Source: a virus
Strand: one strand, 5' to 3'
IMG/VR virus record: IMGVR_UViG_3300034105_001477
Span: 1-24,907 of that record
Length of the DNA: 24,907 bases
Shown: positions 6,890 through 14,751 of the stretch, one piece after another
Numbering within the stretch: position 1 is the first letter of the stretch
How the letters are laid out: each line of letters begins with the position of its first letter
Position numbers and translations under genes: made by a program
Notes under the pieces: generated by a model
Databases searched by the model: none
The model's input: only the letters and a program-made list of their open reading frames with translations
Told to the model about the DNA's origin: nothing

Positions 6890-9800
6890 ATGGCCATTAA
6901 TGCCAACACAAAAATATACGATAAAACACTGGATAGGGCAGCTATGATACGTCTGTTCGAGAGACGAGTTAACGGTAAAGTTGCGTTGATCATTGATGGT
7001 CATGTTGTTAGGTTGGACAAGTTAATTAAAGATGCAAATCTCTCTCAAAAAGGTTATGAGACCTTCAGAGAAGCCGTGGATAAGGAATTGCAAGGAACTT
7101 ATCGAGAAGCATTTAACACTTCTCGAAAAGATCTTGTCGGAATGGCAGCTGATCAAATATCATTCACATATCAGAACATTGAATCTGCGATGGGTAAGAT
7201 TTGGCAAACTAAAAAGCCGAGAATCATACCTGAGTCTCTGGTACTTGAGAGACCTCTGTACAATGACAGAACACTCGCGGCCGGATGGGTGGGTATCAGT
7301 CTGAATGAAAAGAAACGTTTAGAATCAGTAATTCGAAAAGGTATTGCTGAGGGTAAGACAAATAATGAGATTGCTCTTCTCGTAAGAAAGGGTAATATTC
7401 ATAATATAACTAAAATGCAATCCCAAACACTTGTGACGACATCAATCACAAGTATACGATCACAAGCGGATCGTGAAGTTTACAAAACCAACGAAAAAGC
7501 CCTGCAAGGGTGGCAGTATGTGGCAGTTCTGGATGCGAGAACCACCCCTCTGTGTGCGCACAGGGACGGGGAGATCTACCCTATCAGCGACACACGGCAC
7601 TTGCCTCCGGCACACTGGCATTGTCGTTCGACAACAGTTCCGGTTTTTAAATCTTGGGAGGACATCTCTAAGATAGAGAGTGTTGCTCAGGTGAGGCGAC
7701 AAAACATAGCAAATTTGACAAAAGATCAAATAGCGTTTTATGATGGACAAACTCCATTAAAAGAAACATACAATGATTGGTTGTATCGACAACCTAAAGA
7801 TGTTCAACTTAGACATCTGGGTGATTATCAGAAGTTGGAACTATTCCAATCGGGACAACTGACGCTTGATGGTTTCACTAATGCTGAGGGCAATACAATA
7901 GGCATCAAAGAACTCAGATCGATGACGGATTCAGGGTACACGATGCCCAACGATACAGTTAAGTTTGCGAATGCGAAAGCTCGTTTGGATTCTATGCAAC
8001 TGTATGCAACAACACCAGATGACTTCATAAAAGATCCTAAACTTACACAAACACTTCAAGATTATTACCTATTACAATCGGGCGAATTGAACGGAACACT
8101 TTCTTTGACCAACTATCGCGGTGCCTTAATAGGCAACAAGAAAATTACGAAGAGTAGGGTGTTAACGACTTTACCTAGAGAAGATCAGATGATTTTCAAT
8201 CCGGTGACAGGGCGATATGAAGATACACGTCTATATCAACCCAATATCGGAGTATTGAATAACAACTTAAGACTTGTCGATGAGAGTGATAAACTTCTGG
8301 ATAAAGATAAAGAATTTATCAATACTTTTATCACAGGTTTATCTGAAAAGATGAGTGCCAATGAAAGAGCTGTGATCACAGATAATCTCAGGATTATATT
8401 CGGTCGTCAACGTGAGAATAAGGAACTTTGGGGGAACTTCAAAGCCGTCACACAAGGCCAAATCAAGTTTGATGTGATGAACGTATCCGATGCCATTGAA
8501 ACACAAATACGGAAGGATATAGATCCATTAAAAAGGTTATTACAAGATAATTACATAGACCCTATACTTGGACCGACTCAACTTCAAGATCTTTCAGATA
8601 ATTTTATTTCAAACATATTTAAACGTAATGACTGGGAAGACACTGTAGCTCCTAAGATTTCAAGAGAATTGAGAAATGTATTTGATTATAAAATACCTTT
8701 GAAATTGAAGAATCGATTAAGTGATCAAGACTTGCAACAATTCTATTTAAGATTTTCTCATCGATTGAGCATGGCTGATATGCCCGACAGAGATCAATTT
8801 GCTGTGGCACTAGGTCGTGACCTTTATAATATGGCAAATTATAATGGTACAAGAAACGAATGGTATAACACAGGAATGAAACTTCTTGAGTCGAAGAATA
8901 TAAATAAATTCTTTGAGATTGAAACATACGGTGTTCAAAAAAGAAGAATGAAAAGTCGTCTGAGCGGACAACTCTTCGGGCCATACTATGACTCATTATC
9001 TTTCAATATAAGAGTGACCGATCCTCGTATTCAAGAATACTCACAACTCGTAAGAAAGGTCGATGTGGGCTTACGTGTCGGAGTGACCAATAAAAAGAAT
9101 AAACTGATCTTCAGAGAAGGTTATAAAACATATTTCACCGATCGTGGTGTATTGGGGCTTGAAGATACAAGAATACCGATAACATCGACAAGCAGTTTCA
9201 GTGATTTTCCCGAAGAACTTGTGGATAAAAATATGGTTGATGCTTTGAATTGGGCATCAAAAACAGAATATAAGGTTGATCAAGACTTTTATGATTTCAC
9301 GAAAAAGCTTTTATATTTTCAAGATGATCGAGGTAATGCTCAAAAGTATAATGATCTAAATGAATATCGTAAATATATATCATCCAGAGGAGATGCGTAT
9401 GAAAGATTTAAAGCGATGGATTGGTTACGTAAATCTGATAGTGCTTTTGCTAACCATGCCTTTGTTGATCATCGAGCTAGGATATATGATCGAGGTCTCA
9501 TATCTCCTCAATCTGGAGAGACTTTCAGACCCTTTCTTAACACAGCTGTATCGAAAAATTTTAGTCCTGAAGACTATTCCAACTTTCGAGATCAGATCGG
9601 AGCGTTTCTCGGAGGATTGAGTGACCACTTTGAAGGTAGATACAACTCATTATCAATTACAGGTAGACAAAAGATAGTTGATAAATGGAATGGAGATATT
9701 ATTCAGATCGGTAATCATATGCTCAGAGGAAAGCCTAATGATATCCGTGCTATATTGGATTCAGATTTTGTGTCCAAGATTGACGGAGAAGAGTTGGGTA

Positions 9801-11515
9801 AGTTCTTTCGATTTGCCATTGAGTCAGCTAAGATAGATAATTATCTGGTTGGAGACTATTCAGCAGCTTCTTTGGAAAAACTCAGAGAATATAAAATAGC
9901 GTTGGCTCTCGAACAAGATGCTTCATCTTCCGGTGCTCAGATCATTGCCCTGACAACAAAGAATAAACAACTTGCTGAAATGAGCAATGTCGTACCCACA
10001 ATGCAGAAACGTAGACTGTATGATGAGATCGCTGCGGCAACTTTCAATGATCCTCGTTTCAGAAAGCTGAATGAAAAACTCGGTCTCAATGAAAAGGATT
10101 TAAGAAAAGCCGCCAAAGCGCAGAACATGGTCACATTTTACGGTGCAGGTGAGAAGACAGGTATTATGAGTGTTGAAGGTAAGCTTGCCAAAATACTCGG
10201 TAAAGATACCGACACATTGGTTGTCAAAGCTTCAGATCGTGATATTGTCCTCAATGAAGTGTCAGCAAGAATTGCTCGTGTCGAAAGATATGACCCTGAA
10301 GGTGGAGCGGAACTTAGAGTACTTAGAGAAAATATTAAAAATGTTTTCAACAAAGGCTTAGATCCGGGTGATGATATTATGGAACAATTATTTTTCTTAG
10401 ATCCAAAGACAAAAGATTTAGTTGAAAAGATGTCACGATCTTATGAAAGAATAGTTACCCCTGAAGACTTCAAGACTATCGCCAAAATAATGAGTGAGAA
10501 CCTTAGAGATCAAGTACCGATACTTAAAGACTTTACTAAGTATTTCGGAAGACTCGCTGAAGACTTTTTGAATAATGCCAGACCATCATCAAGTGATTTC
10601 GATTGGAAATCTATAGCTAAGGGTCAAGTACTCGGAGATCGCAAAAGAGGTTATATACTGCCTGACAGGATAAGTGAAATATTAGGATTGAAGGCCGGTG
10701 AGCCTGTGAGTGAGAAGCTTATCAAGCGATTCGGTTTTTGGAAACCCAATGGAACTATGGCGGATATTATATATGGTGTTAAGGCTCCAGATAATAGACG
10801 TACAGGATTTACAACGCTTAAGCTTGATGTTGCTCAGATAGATATCACTAAGGGTATTGAAGTATTCACAGCAAACAAAATGCCGAAGAGTTGGACAAAT
10901 GCACCTTCGGTAAACTTTGATGGCAAGGTCATTGAACAGAATTTTACACAAAATTTTGAAGAGAGACTCACCTACAAAGACAAAGATGGTAAATGGGTTA
11001 CAAACATTCTTCAAATACCGCAGAAGACTGAAGCAACATGGTGGGAACAAGTCATAAACAAATCTGGAAAGATCAATGATATTGTTGATGCCACTCGTGC
11101 CAGAACAGCTTTTGGAGTAAACATGAATCATTCCAATGATGCCACTCTCGTTAAGAAGTTCCACTTATGGGGTAAGGAGAATAATGTTCCTACTTCAACA
11201 ATTCATGATGCATTCTTCGCAAATGCGGCTGATATGTTAAAAGCTCGAAAAGCTCTTAGAGAAATATATTCAACTGTATTGGAAAGAAATGTAATTCAAG
11301 ATACACTTAATGAGATGAGGTCTAGAGGCTTACCTAAAGAGCTTTACGATAAGTATTTGAATGAAGCTAAGGATATAGGGTTAATCCCTATCCCTGGCAG
11401 GTCTGTCGTTGGAGGTAAAGTTTTGGAAGAAAAGGATATCTTGAAATTTGAAGATATTATAAAAGAAATTCCGGAAGGATTTAAAGATGACTATGGGTGG
11501 TATGGTATTGGGTAA
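6890..11515 (+). CDS. MuF-type minor head protein fused to a T7/N4-like single-subunit RNA polymerase (putative virion RNAP)
   Basis: One uninterrupted 1541-aa frame with a good AAGGA site. Residues ~1-255 are a MuF/SPP1 gp7-like minor head domain, with core DARTTPLCAHRDG (Asp215, Cys222) and LPPAHWHCRS (His242, Cys245). Residues ~800-1541 hold the single-subunit RNA polymerase motifs, matched here with T7 RNAP residues from memory: DHRARIY at 860-866 (T7 D421-Y427); motif A DASSSGAQ, Asp1010 (D537); motif B Arg1072, Lys1076, Tyr1084, Gly1085 (R627, K631, Y639, G640, identical spacing); HSND at 1414-1417 (H784-D787); motif C HDAF, His1439-Asp1440 (H811-D812). Residues 256-800 are unrecognised. 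Motifs B to C are 356 residues apart against 173 in T7, so a large insertion exists. All catalytic residues are present, suggesting an active enzyme that is packaged via the head domain and delivered at infection. Confidence 0.9.
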   Translation: MAINANTKIYDKTLDRAAMIRLFERRVNGKVALIIDGHVVRLDKLIKDANLSQKGYETFREAVDKELQGTYREAFNTSRKDLVGMAADQISFTYQNIESAMGKIWQTKKPRIIPESLVLERPLYNDRTLAAGWVGISLNEKKRLESVIRKGIAEGKTNNEIALLVRKGNIHNITKMQSQTLVTTSITSIRSQADREVYKTNEKALQGWQYVAVLDARTTPLCAHRDGEIYPISDTRHLPPAHWHCRSTTVPVFKSWEDISKIESVAQVRRQNIANLTKDQIAFYDGQTPLKETYNDWLYRQPKDVQLRHLGDYQKLELFQSGQLTLDGFTNAEGNTIGIKELRSMTDSGYTMPNDTVKFANAKARLDSMQLYATTPDDFIKDPKLTQTLQDYYLLQSGELNGTLSLTNYRGALIGNKKITKSRVLTTLPREDQMIFNPVTGRYEDTRLYQPNIGVLNNNLRLVDESDKLLDKDKEFINTFITGLSEKMSANERAVITDNLRIIFGRQRENKELWGNFKAVTQGQIKFDVMNVSDAIETQIRKDIDPLKRLLQDNYIDPILGPTQLQDLSDNFISNIFKRNDWEDTVAPKISRELRNVFDYKIPLKLKNRLSDQDLQQFYLRFSHRLSMADMPDRDQFAVALGRDLYNMANYNGTRNEWYNTGMKLLESKNINKFFEIETYGVQKRRMKSRLSGQLFGPYYDSLSFNIRVTDPRIQEYSQLVRKVDVGLRVGVTNKKNKLIFREGYKTYFTDRGVLGLEDTRIPITSTSSFSDFPEELVDKNMVDALNWASKTEYKVDQDFYDFTKKLLYFQDDRGNAQKYNDLNEYRKYISSRGDAYERFKAMDWLRKSDSAFANHAFVDHRARIYDRGLISPQSGETFRPFLNTAVSKNFSPEDYSNFRDQIGAFLGGLSDHFEGRYNSLSITGRQKIVDKWNGDIIQIGNHMLRGKPNDIRAILDSDFVSKIDGEELGKFFRFAIESAKIDNYLVGDYSAASLEKLREYKIALALEQDASSSGAQIIALTTKNKQLAEMSNVVPTMQKRRLYDEIAAATFNDPRFRKLNEKLGLNEKDLRKAAKAQNMVTFYGAGEKTGIMSVEGKLAKILGKDTDTLVVKASDRDIVLNEVSARIARVERYDPEGGAELRVLRENIKNVFNKGLDPGDDIMEQLFFLDPKTKDLVEKMSRSYERIVTPEDFKTIAKIMSENLRDQVPILKDFTKYFGRLAEDFLNNARPSSSDFDWKSIAKGQVLGDRKRGYILPDRISEILGLKAGEPVSEKLIKRFGFWKPNGTMADIIYGVKAPDNRRTGFTTLKLDVAQIDITKGIEVFTANKMPKSWTNAPSVNFDGKVIEQNFTQNFEERLTYKDKDGKWVTNILQIPQKTEATWWEQVINKSGKINDIVDATRARTAFGVNMNHSNDATLVKKFHLWGKENNVPTSTIHDAFFANAADMLKARKALREIYSTVLERNVIQDTLNEMRSRGLPKELYDKYLNEAKDIGLIPIPGRSVVGGKVLEEKDILKFEDIIKEIPEGFKDDYGWYGIG

Positions 11516-11595
11516 TATAAAGACCCCGTTAAATTAACCCATATTTTAAACAGTTCTGTGTAGTATTCTTGCTACACAAAACTTATTACAAATTT

Positions 11596-11616
11596 AATAA
11601 GAATTGTATTCTTATT
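11596..11616 (+). promoter_or_regulatory. Perfect 9-bp hairpin with TGT triloop
   Basis: AATAAGAAT, TGT, ATTCTTATT forms a perfect 9-bp stem with a three-base loop. Its left arm also pairs with CTTATTA just upstream, so two mutually exclusive structures are possible. The stem is almost all A-T and the following bases (CATTTTATT) are not a clean T run. N4 virion RNA polymerase recognises small triloop hairpins with a purine in the loop centre, and this loop has G there. That, and the polymerase gene ending 80 bases upstream, is why a promoter role is raised; it is unproven. Confidence 0.4.
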
Positions 11617-11623
11617 CATTTTA

Positions 11624-11638
11624 TTGAGTTGTACTCAA
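11624..11638 (+). promoter_or_regulatory. Perfect 6-bp hairpin with TGT triloop, next to scaffold RBS
   Basis: TTGAGT, TGT, ACTCAA is a perfect 6-bp stem with the same three-base loop as the hairpin 25 bases upstream. The right arm abuts and slightly overlaps the scaffold ribosome binding site AAAGGA (11637-11642). In RNA it could tune translation of the scaffold gene; in single-stranded DNA it has the N4-type promoter shape. An N4-like start about 11-12 bases past the loop centre would fall at 11642-11643, leaving only a very short leader, which weakens the promoter reading. Confidence 0.4.
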
Positions 11639-11648
11639 AGGAAAACAC

Positions 11649-12293
11649 ATGTCTGAAGAAATTATAGATCCTACTACATCTGAAACTGTTATTGTACCTC
11701 CCGCTAAAAAGGAAGACGAGGACTTGGTTACAAAGTTAGTTGAGGAACGTATTAATGAGAATCTTAAGCCTATAAAAGACAAACTGGACAGTGCCTATGC
11801 AGCCAGAGATGAGGCACTCAAAAAGATTGCTGAATATGAACAAAAAGATAGAGAAGCGGAACTAAAGAGACTACAAGATGAAGGTAAGCACAAGGAAGCA
11901 TACGAAATTCAACTGGCCGAAGAGAAAGCTAAAAGAGAAGTGCTTGAGAAAAGAAATGTAGAATTAACAAGAGATATCGGATTAAAGACCATATTGACAG
12001 GATATACATTTAGAAGCACAACAGCGTCAGAGATGGCTTATAAGGAAGTTATTGGGCAACTTATCCAAAATGAAAATGGAAACTGGGTACATCGTTCAGG
12101 CATTTCAGTTGAAGATTTTGTAAAAACCTTTGCTGAAAATGAAGAAAATTCTTTCTTATTTCAACCTAAAATCTCTTCAGGATCTGGCAGTTCAGGTATA
12201 ACAACAACAAACACAAAAGAAGCACCTAAATCTATATTTGACCTTTCACAAGATGAAGTCTTAAAAAGAATTAGAGAAGGGAAACTTCGTTAA
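11649..12293 (+). CDS. Capsid scaffolding protein
   Basis: The 214-aa protein is highly charged and mostly helical. Residues ~20-105 form a long coiled coil rich in Glu, Lys and Arg (for example EEKAKREVLEKRNVELTRDI), followed by a short folded part (about 115-160) and a flexible Ser/Gly/Thr linker (SSGSGSSGITTTN). The C-terminal helix ends DEVLKRIREGKLR, a short basic end typical of scaffolds that dock onto the coat protein. It lies directly before the major capsid gene, the usual place for the scaffold that guides procapsid assembly and is removed before or during packaging. No protease motif is visible. Identification is by composition, length and context. Confidence 0.85.
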   Translation: MSEEIIDPTTSETVIVPPAKKEDEDLVTKLVEERINENLKPIKDKLDSAYAARDEALKKIAEYEQKDREAELKRLQDEGKHKEAYEIQLAEEKAKREVLEKRNVELTRDIGLKTILTGYTFRSTTASEMAYKEVIGQLIQNENGNWVHRSGISVEDFVKTFAENEENSFLFQPKISSGSGSSGITTTNTKEAPKSIFDLSQDEVLKRIREGKLR

Positions 12294-12321
12294 ATAAACA
12301 AATAAATTTTAAGGAATAAAA

Positions 12322-13506
12322 ATGACTATAAAGTCTTATACAGGCGCACTTGGTGATACTCATGTATTACAAGAAGCAATCAGTGCATATTCAGATGAAG
12401 CTTATTCAAATGCGAAAAAGTTATCTGGAACAGGTATTGTTGGTAATAACCCTTTAATCAATACTGATACAGAAACCTTTATTGGTCAAGTTCGTTGGTT
12501 AAAACCTTTAAATCCAACTATCAATGTAGCGTCTTTAACTGATTCTGCTGCAGGTGATAAAACTACTTTTGCATCTGACTTTTTACGTTATGTCAAAAGT
12601 GTTCGTACTCACGGTGCTGAAAAGATTAATATGCAACAAATTGTTACTCAATCAGATGGTCTTGCTAAAGTAGGACGTGATTTGGGCGAAACTCGTAGCC
12701 AAGATGAGCATGACGCAATTCTTGCTGTATTGAAAGGTGTTGCGATTTCTGAAGTACTTAATGGTGCTGGCACAGGATCAGGTGCTACAGGTCTTGGTGG
12801 TCAATCTTTTGATAATGATCCTACAGATAAGAAATATGGCTTTTATGTTGATCTTGGTGCAGCAAAACCTGTTGTTGATGCAACTGTTTCTGTTCAAGGC
12901 GCAGCTCGTGCTGAAGGCTTTTTACAAGCTATTGGTAAAGCATTCAAAGATTATGAGCCTGAATATGCTTATTTAGTAACTTCTCCTGAAGTTTATGCAT
13001 CTTTGCGTTCAGCAAATTTAGTTGATGAAATTGTTGTTGTTGATGGTAACATTAATTTCAATACTATTTTCAACGGTAAATTCCGTATAATTCAAACTCG
13101 TGCAAGCCAAGGCTTCACAACTGCTGAATTGGCTAAATTAAATACTGGTAACGGTGTTGATATTGTTGGTACTAAAACTAGCTTTATCGTATTGCCAGGT
13201 GCTATTGCTCTTGAATCATTAATGGTTCCTGATCAAGTTGAAATTTATCGTAATGCCAATTCTTATAAAGGTGGCGGTGCTACTTCTATTTGGTATCGTT
13301 GGGGTTATGTACTTGCTCCTGCAGGTTATGATTGGAACGGTTCACAAGAAAAATTCGTCAGCAATGATGAATATAAATCTGTAATTGAAGGTGGTACAGC
13401 TAAAGCTGTAACTGCAGCTACTTCTATCACTGCAAGTACAGGTACTTGGACTCGTAAAGTTGCCTCAGCTCTTTCTTTAGGTATTTTGCCAGTATTCCAT
13501 TCTTAA
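12322..13506 (+). CDS. Major capsid protein
   Basis: The 394-aa protein follows the scaffold with a strong AAGGA site and precedes the head-tail connector genes, the standard place for the coat protein. The sequence has coat-like parts: an N-terminal arm, FIGQVRWLKPLNPTINVASL (about 52-71), a long helix QDEHDAILAVLKGVAISEVLNG (127-148), a central YAFLVTSPEVYASL-like A-domain segment (about 213-226; actual start EYAYLVTSPEVYASLR), and an ending with Thr/Ala repeats. All 12 arginines use CGT, and GCT, GGT and GTT are frequent, unlike neighbouring genes that favour AGA; this fits selection for very high expression. An HK97-type fold is expected but not proven from sequence alone. Confidence 0.9.
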   Translation: MTIKSYTGALGDTHVLQEAISAYSDEAYSNAKKLSGTGIVGNNPLINTDTETFIGQVRWLKPLNPTINVASLTDSAAGDKTTFASDFLRYVKSVRTHGAEKINMQQIVTQSDGLAKVGRDLGETRSQDEHDAILAVLKGVAISEVLNGAGTGSGATGLGGQSFDNDPTDKKYGFYVDLGAAKPVVDATVSVQGAARAEGFLQAIGKAFKDYEPEYAYLVTSPEVYASLRSANLVDEIVVVDGNINFNTIFNGKFRIIQTRASQGFTTAELAKLNTGNGVDIVGTKTSFIVLPGAIALESLMVPDQVEIYRNANSYKGGGATSIWYRWGYVLAPAGYDWNGSQEKFVSNDEYKSVIEGGTAKAVTAATSITASTGTWTRKVASALSLGILPVFHS

Positions 13507-13515
13507 GGATTAGCC

Positions 13516-13989
13516 ATGGCACTCGTGAAAGGTACAAACTCTTATGCAACGATTTTAGAAGCTGATGCATATTTTTCAGATAGATTAGATGTTGCCGCAT
13601 GGACTTCTGCTACTGAAGCTCAAAAGTCTCAGGCTTTAATTACAGCAACATCAATGCTAGATGATTTGGCCTGGACAGGGGTTGCTACAGACTCTTCTCA
13701 ACTTCTAGCTTTTCCAAGAATAGGTTCATATTTTGATCCGAGGCTCGGTATTACAGTAGAAATTTCAAATGTACCTTTAAGAATTTTAACAGCAAGTTTA
13801 CAGTTGGCATATCATTTATTAAACAATGACGGATTATTGGATGATACAGGCTCAGCTTTAGATTTAAATATTGGTGGTATTTCTCTTACAAAAATAAGGA
13901 ATCCAGGAAAGATACCATCAGTGGTTAAAAGACTTATAAGACCTTTGTTATTAAACACTGCAACTAATACTTGGTGGCGGGCAAACTAA
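13516..13989 (+). CDS. Head-tail connector/adaptor (annotated elsewhere as DnaT-like)
   Basis: The 157-aa protein begins with VKGTNSYATILEADAYFSDR and contains WTSATEAQKSQALITATSMLDDLAWTG, then LAFPRIG, VPLRILTASLQLAYHLL. This pattern is the phage head-tail adaptor family often labelled 'putative DnaT-like ssDNA-binding protein', a label from a weak profile and probably not its true role. It would join the portal to the tail after packaging. Gene order (capsid, this protein, neck, tail terminator, tube) supports the adaptor role. The stop overlaps the next start as TAATG. The ATG at 13516 has an AAGGA site. Confidence 0.82.
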   Translation: MALVKGTNSYATILEADAYFSDRLDVAAWTSATEAQKSQALITATSMLDDLAWTGVATDSSQLLAFPRIGSYFDPRLGITVEISNVPLRILTASLQLAYHLLNNDGLLDDTGSALDLNIGGISLTKIRNPGKIPSVVKRLIRPLLLNTATNTWWRAN

Positions 13990-14342
13990 TGAGTTATGCT
14001 AAAATTATTGATAACAATCTTACTCGTGCTTTTAATCTTATTAAAGATTTAGCCGATACAGCAATATTCACCAAAAAAGGTGGAGTATCTTTTGATTTTA
14101 CAACTCGTGAGGTTACTAATACAACTTCTGATACTATTACTGCAAAGATAATTCTTATGGATGAGAAAAAATCTTCTAAAGATAGAAATACAAAAGAAAA
14201 ACAAATAATGTTTAAAACACAAGATGTTGGTGATATCTCCTTATACACCACAGTAACAATCAATAGCGTTGTATGGAAAATAGGCTCATCAATAAAAAAT
14301 GATGGATTTATTTCTGTTACAAGTATTTATTTGGAGGGATAA
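13989..14342 (+). CDS. Head closure / neck protein (117 aa)
   Basis: The ATG at 13989 overlaps the preceding stop (TAATG); a GTG at 13971 is also in frame but the overlap start gives the natural N-terminus MSYAKIIDNNLTRAFNLIKD. The protein has one N-terminal helix and then mostly beta strands with charged loops (LMDEKKSSKDRNTKEKQ), resembling small head-closure or stopper proteins that plug the portal channel and link to the tail. It has no cysteine or enzyme motif. It is coupled to the next gene by a second TAATG overlap. The role is assigned by location, size and fold impression rather than by a clear family signature. Confidence 0.65.
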   Translation: MSYAKIIDNNLTRAFNLIKDLADTAIFTKKGGVSFDFTTREVTNTTSDTITAKIILMDEKKSSKDRNTKEKQIMFKTQDVGDISLYTTVTINSVVWKIGSSIKNDGFISVTSIYLEG

Positions 14343-14749
14343 TGGGAAAATATACAAATCTTGAAAAAGATATCTTTTCATTATTTTCAAATATTACATG
14401 GACCGAAGAAGTTATAAAGACTTTTCCATCTAATTTTGTAACTGTAAATGCGGGTGAAGAGTTTATCAGGATAAATATCTTACCGAAAGGATTTGGAATT
14501 AATTTAAATTCAACATCAGGTGTTCTATTAATAGATATATTTACACTTGCAGGAAATGGAACTAAAAGAACATCTCTTATTGCAGACAAGCTAGACTCTT
14601 ATTTGGTCGGTAAATCATTATCAACAGAATCAAAAGCTGTAACACAATTTGCTAACAGCTCTTTAGATTACTCTGGAAATGATAAAGACAATCCAACCTT
14701 ATTCAGAGCAACTTACTCAATCCCTTTTAATTTCTTCGGAGCTTTATAA
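14342..14749 (+). CDS. Tail terminator protein (DUF4128-like)
   Basis: The 135-aa protein has the layout of tail terminators: an N-terminal helix (LEKDIFSLFSN), then strands around FIRINILPKGFGINLNSTSGVLLIDIFTLAGNG, a helix with TSLIADKLDSYLVG, and a C-terminal strand ending FRATYSIPFNFFGAL. I read this as related to the DUF4128 family, whose members sit just before the tail tube gene. Such proteins form a hexamer capping the finished tail and fix its length together with the tape measure. Position between neck and tube genes agrees. Family membership is from memory of the pattern and could be off. Confidence 0.72.
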   Translation: MGKYTNLEKDIFSLFSNITWTEEVIKTFPSNFVTVNAGEEFIRINILPKGFGINLNSTSGVLLIDIFTLAGNGTKRTSLIADKLDSYLVGKSLSTESKAVTQFANSSLDYSGNDKDNPTLFRATYSIPFNFFGAL

Positions 14750-14751
14750 AA

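Larger units (their letters stand above)
11516..11648. other. Non-coding gap with a cluster of inverted repeats
   Basis: This 133-bp gap is the longest gene-free stretch in the window. It separates the polymerase-fusion gene from the scaffold/capsid genes. It is AT-rich and packed with inverted repeats: a short GTTAAATTAAC palindrome at 11528-11538; a 7-bp stem TGTGTAG/CTACACA at 11557-11578; CTTATTA/TAATAAG at 11582-11601; and two triloop hairpins described separately. None is followed by a convincing T run, so none looks like a standard intrinsic terminator. The scaffold ribosome binding site AAAGGA lies at 11637-11642. No clear sigma70 promoter was found, although a promoter for the strongly expressed capsid genes would make sense here. 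Confidence 0.6.

Noticed and set aside
10682-11164. Antisense frame of 160 codons within the polymerase region
   Set aside because: It overlaps conserved polymerase sequence leading up to motif C, lacks family features and start signals, and is best read as a shadow.
6890-11515. Family A DNA polymerase instead of RNA polymerase
   Set aside because: Motif A reads DASSSGAQ, like DGxCSGxQ of T7 RNAP and not DYSQIELR; the HSxD and HDAF motifs and the exact R-x3-K-x7-YG spacing also favour RNA polymerase.
6890-11515. Fusion produced by a sequencing or assembly error joining two genes
   Set aside because: The frame is continuous with steady codon use over 1541 codons, and no start with a ribosome binding site stands out near residues 256-800; an error would more likely break a frame than join two.
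11557-11578. Intrinsic terminator after the polymerase gene
   Set aside because: The TGTGTAG/CTACACA stem is followed by AAAACTT, not a T run.
13516-13989. DNA replication DnaT-like protein
   Set aside because: The label stems from a weak profile; position after the capsid gene and the adaptor-type pattern argue for a head-tail connector.
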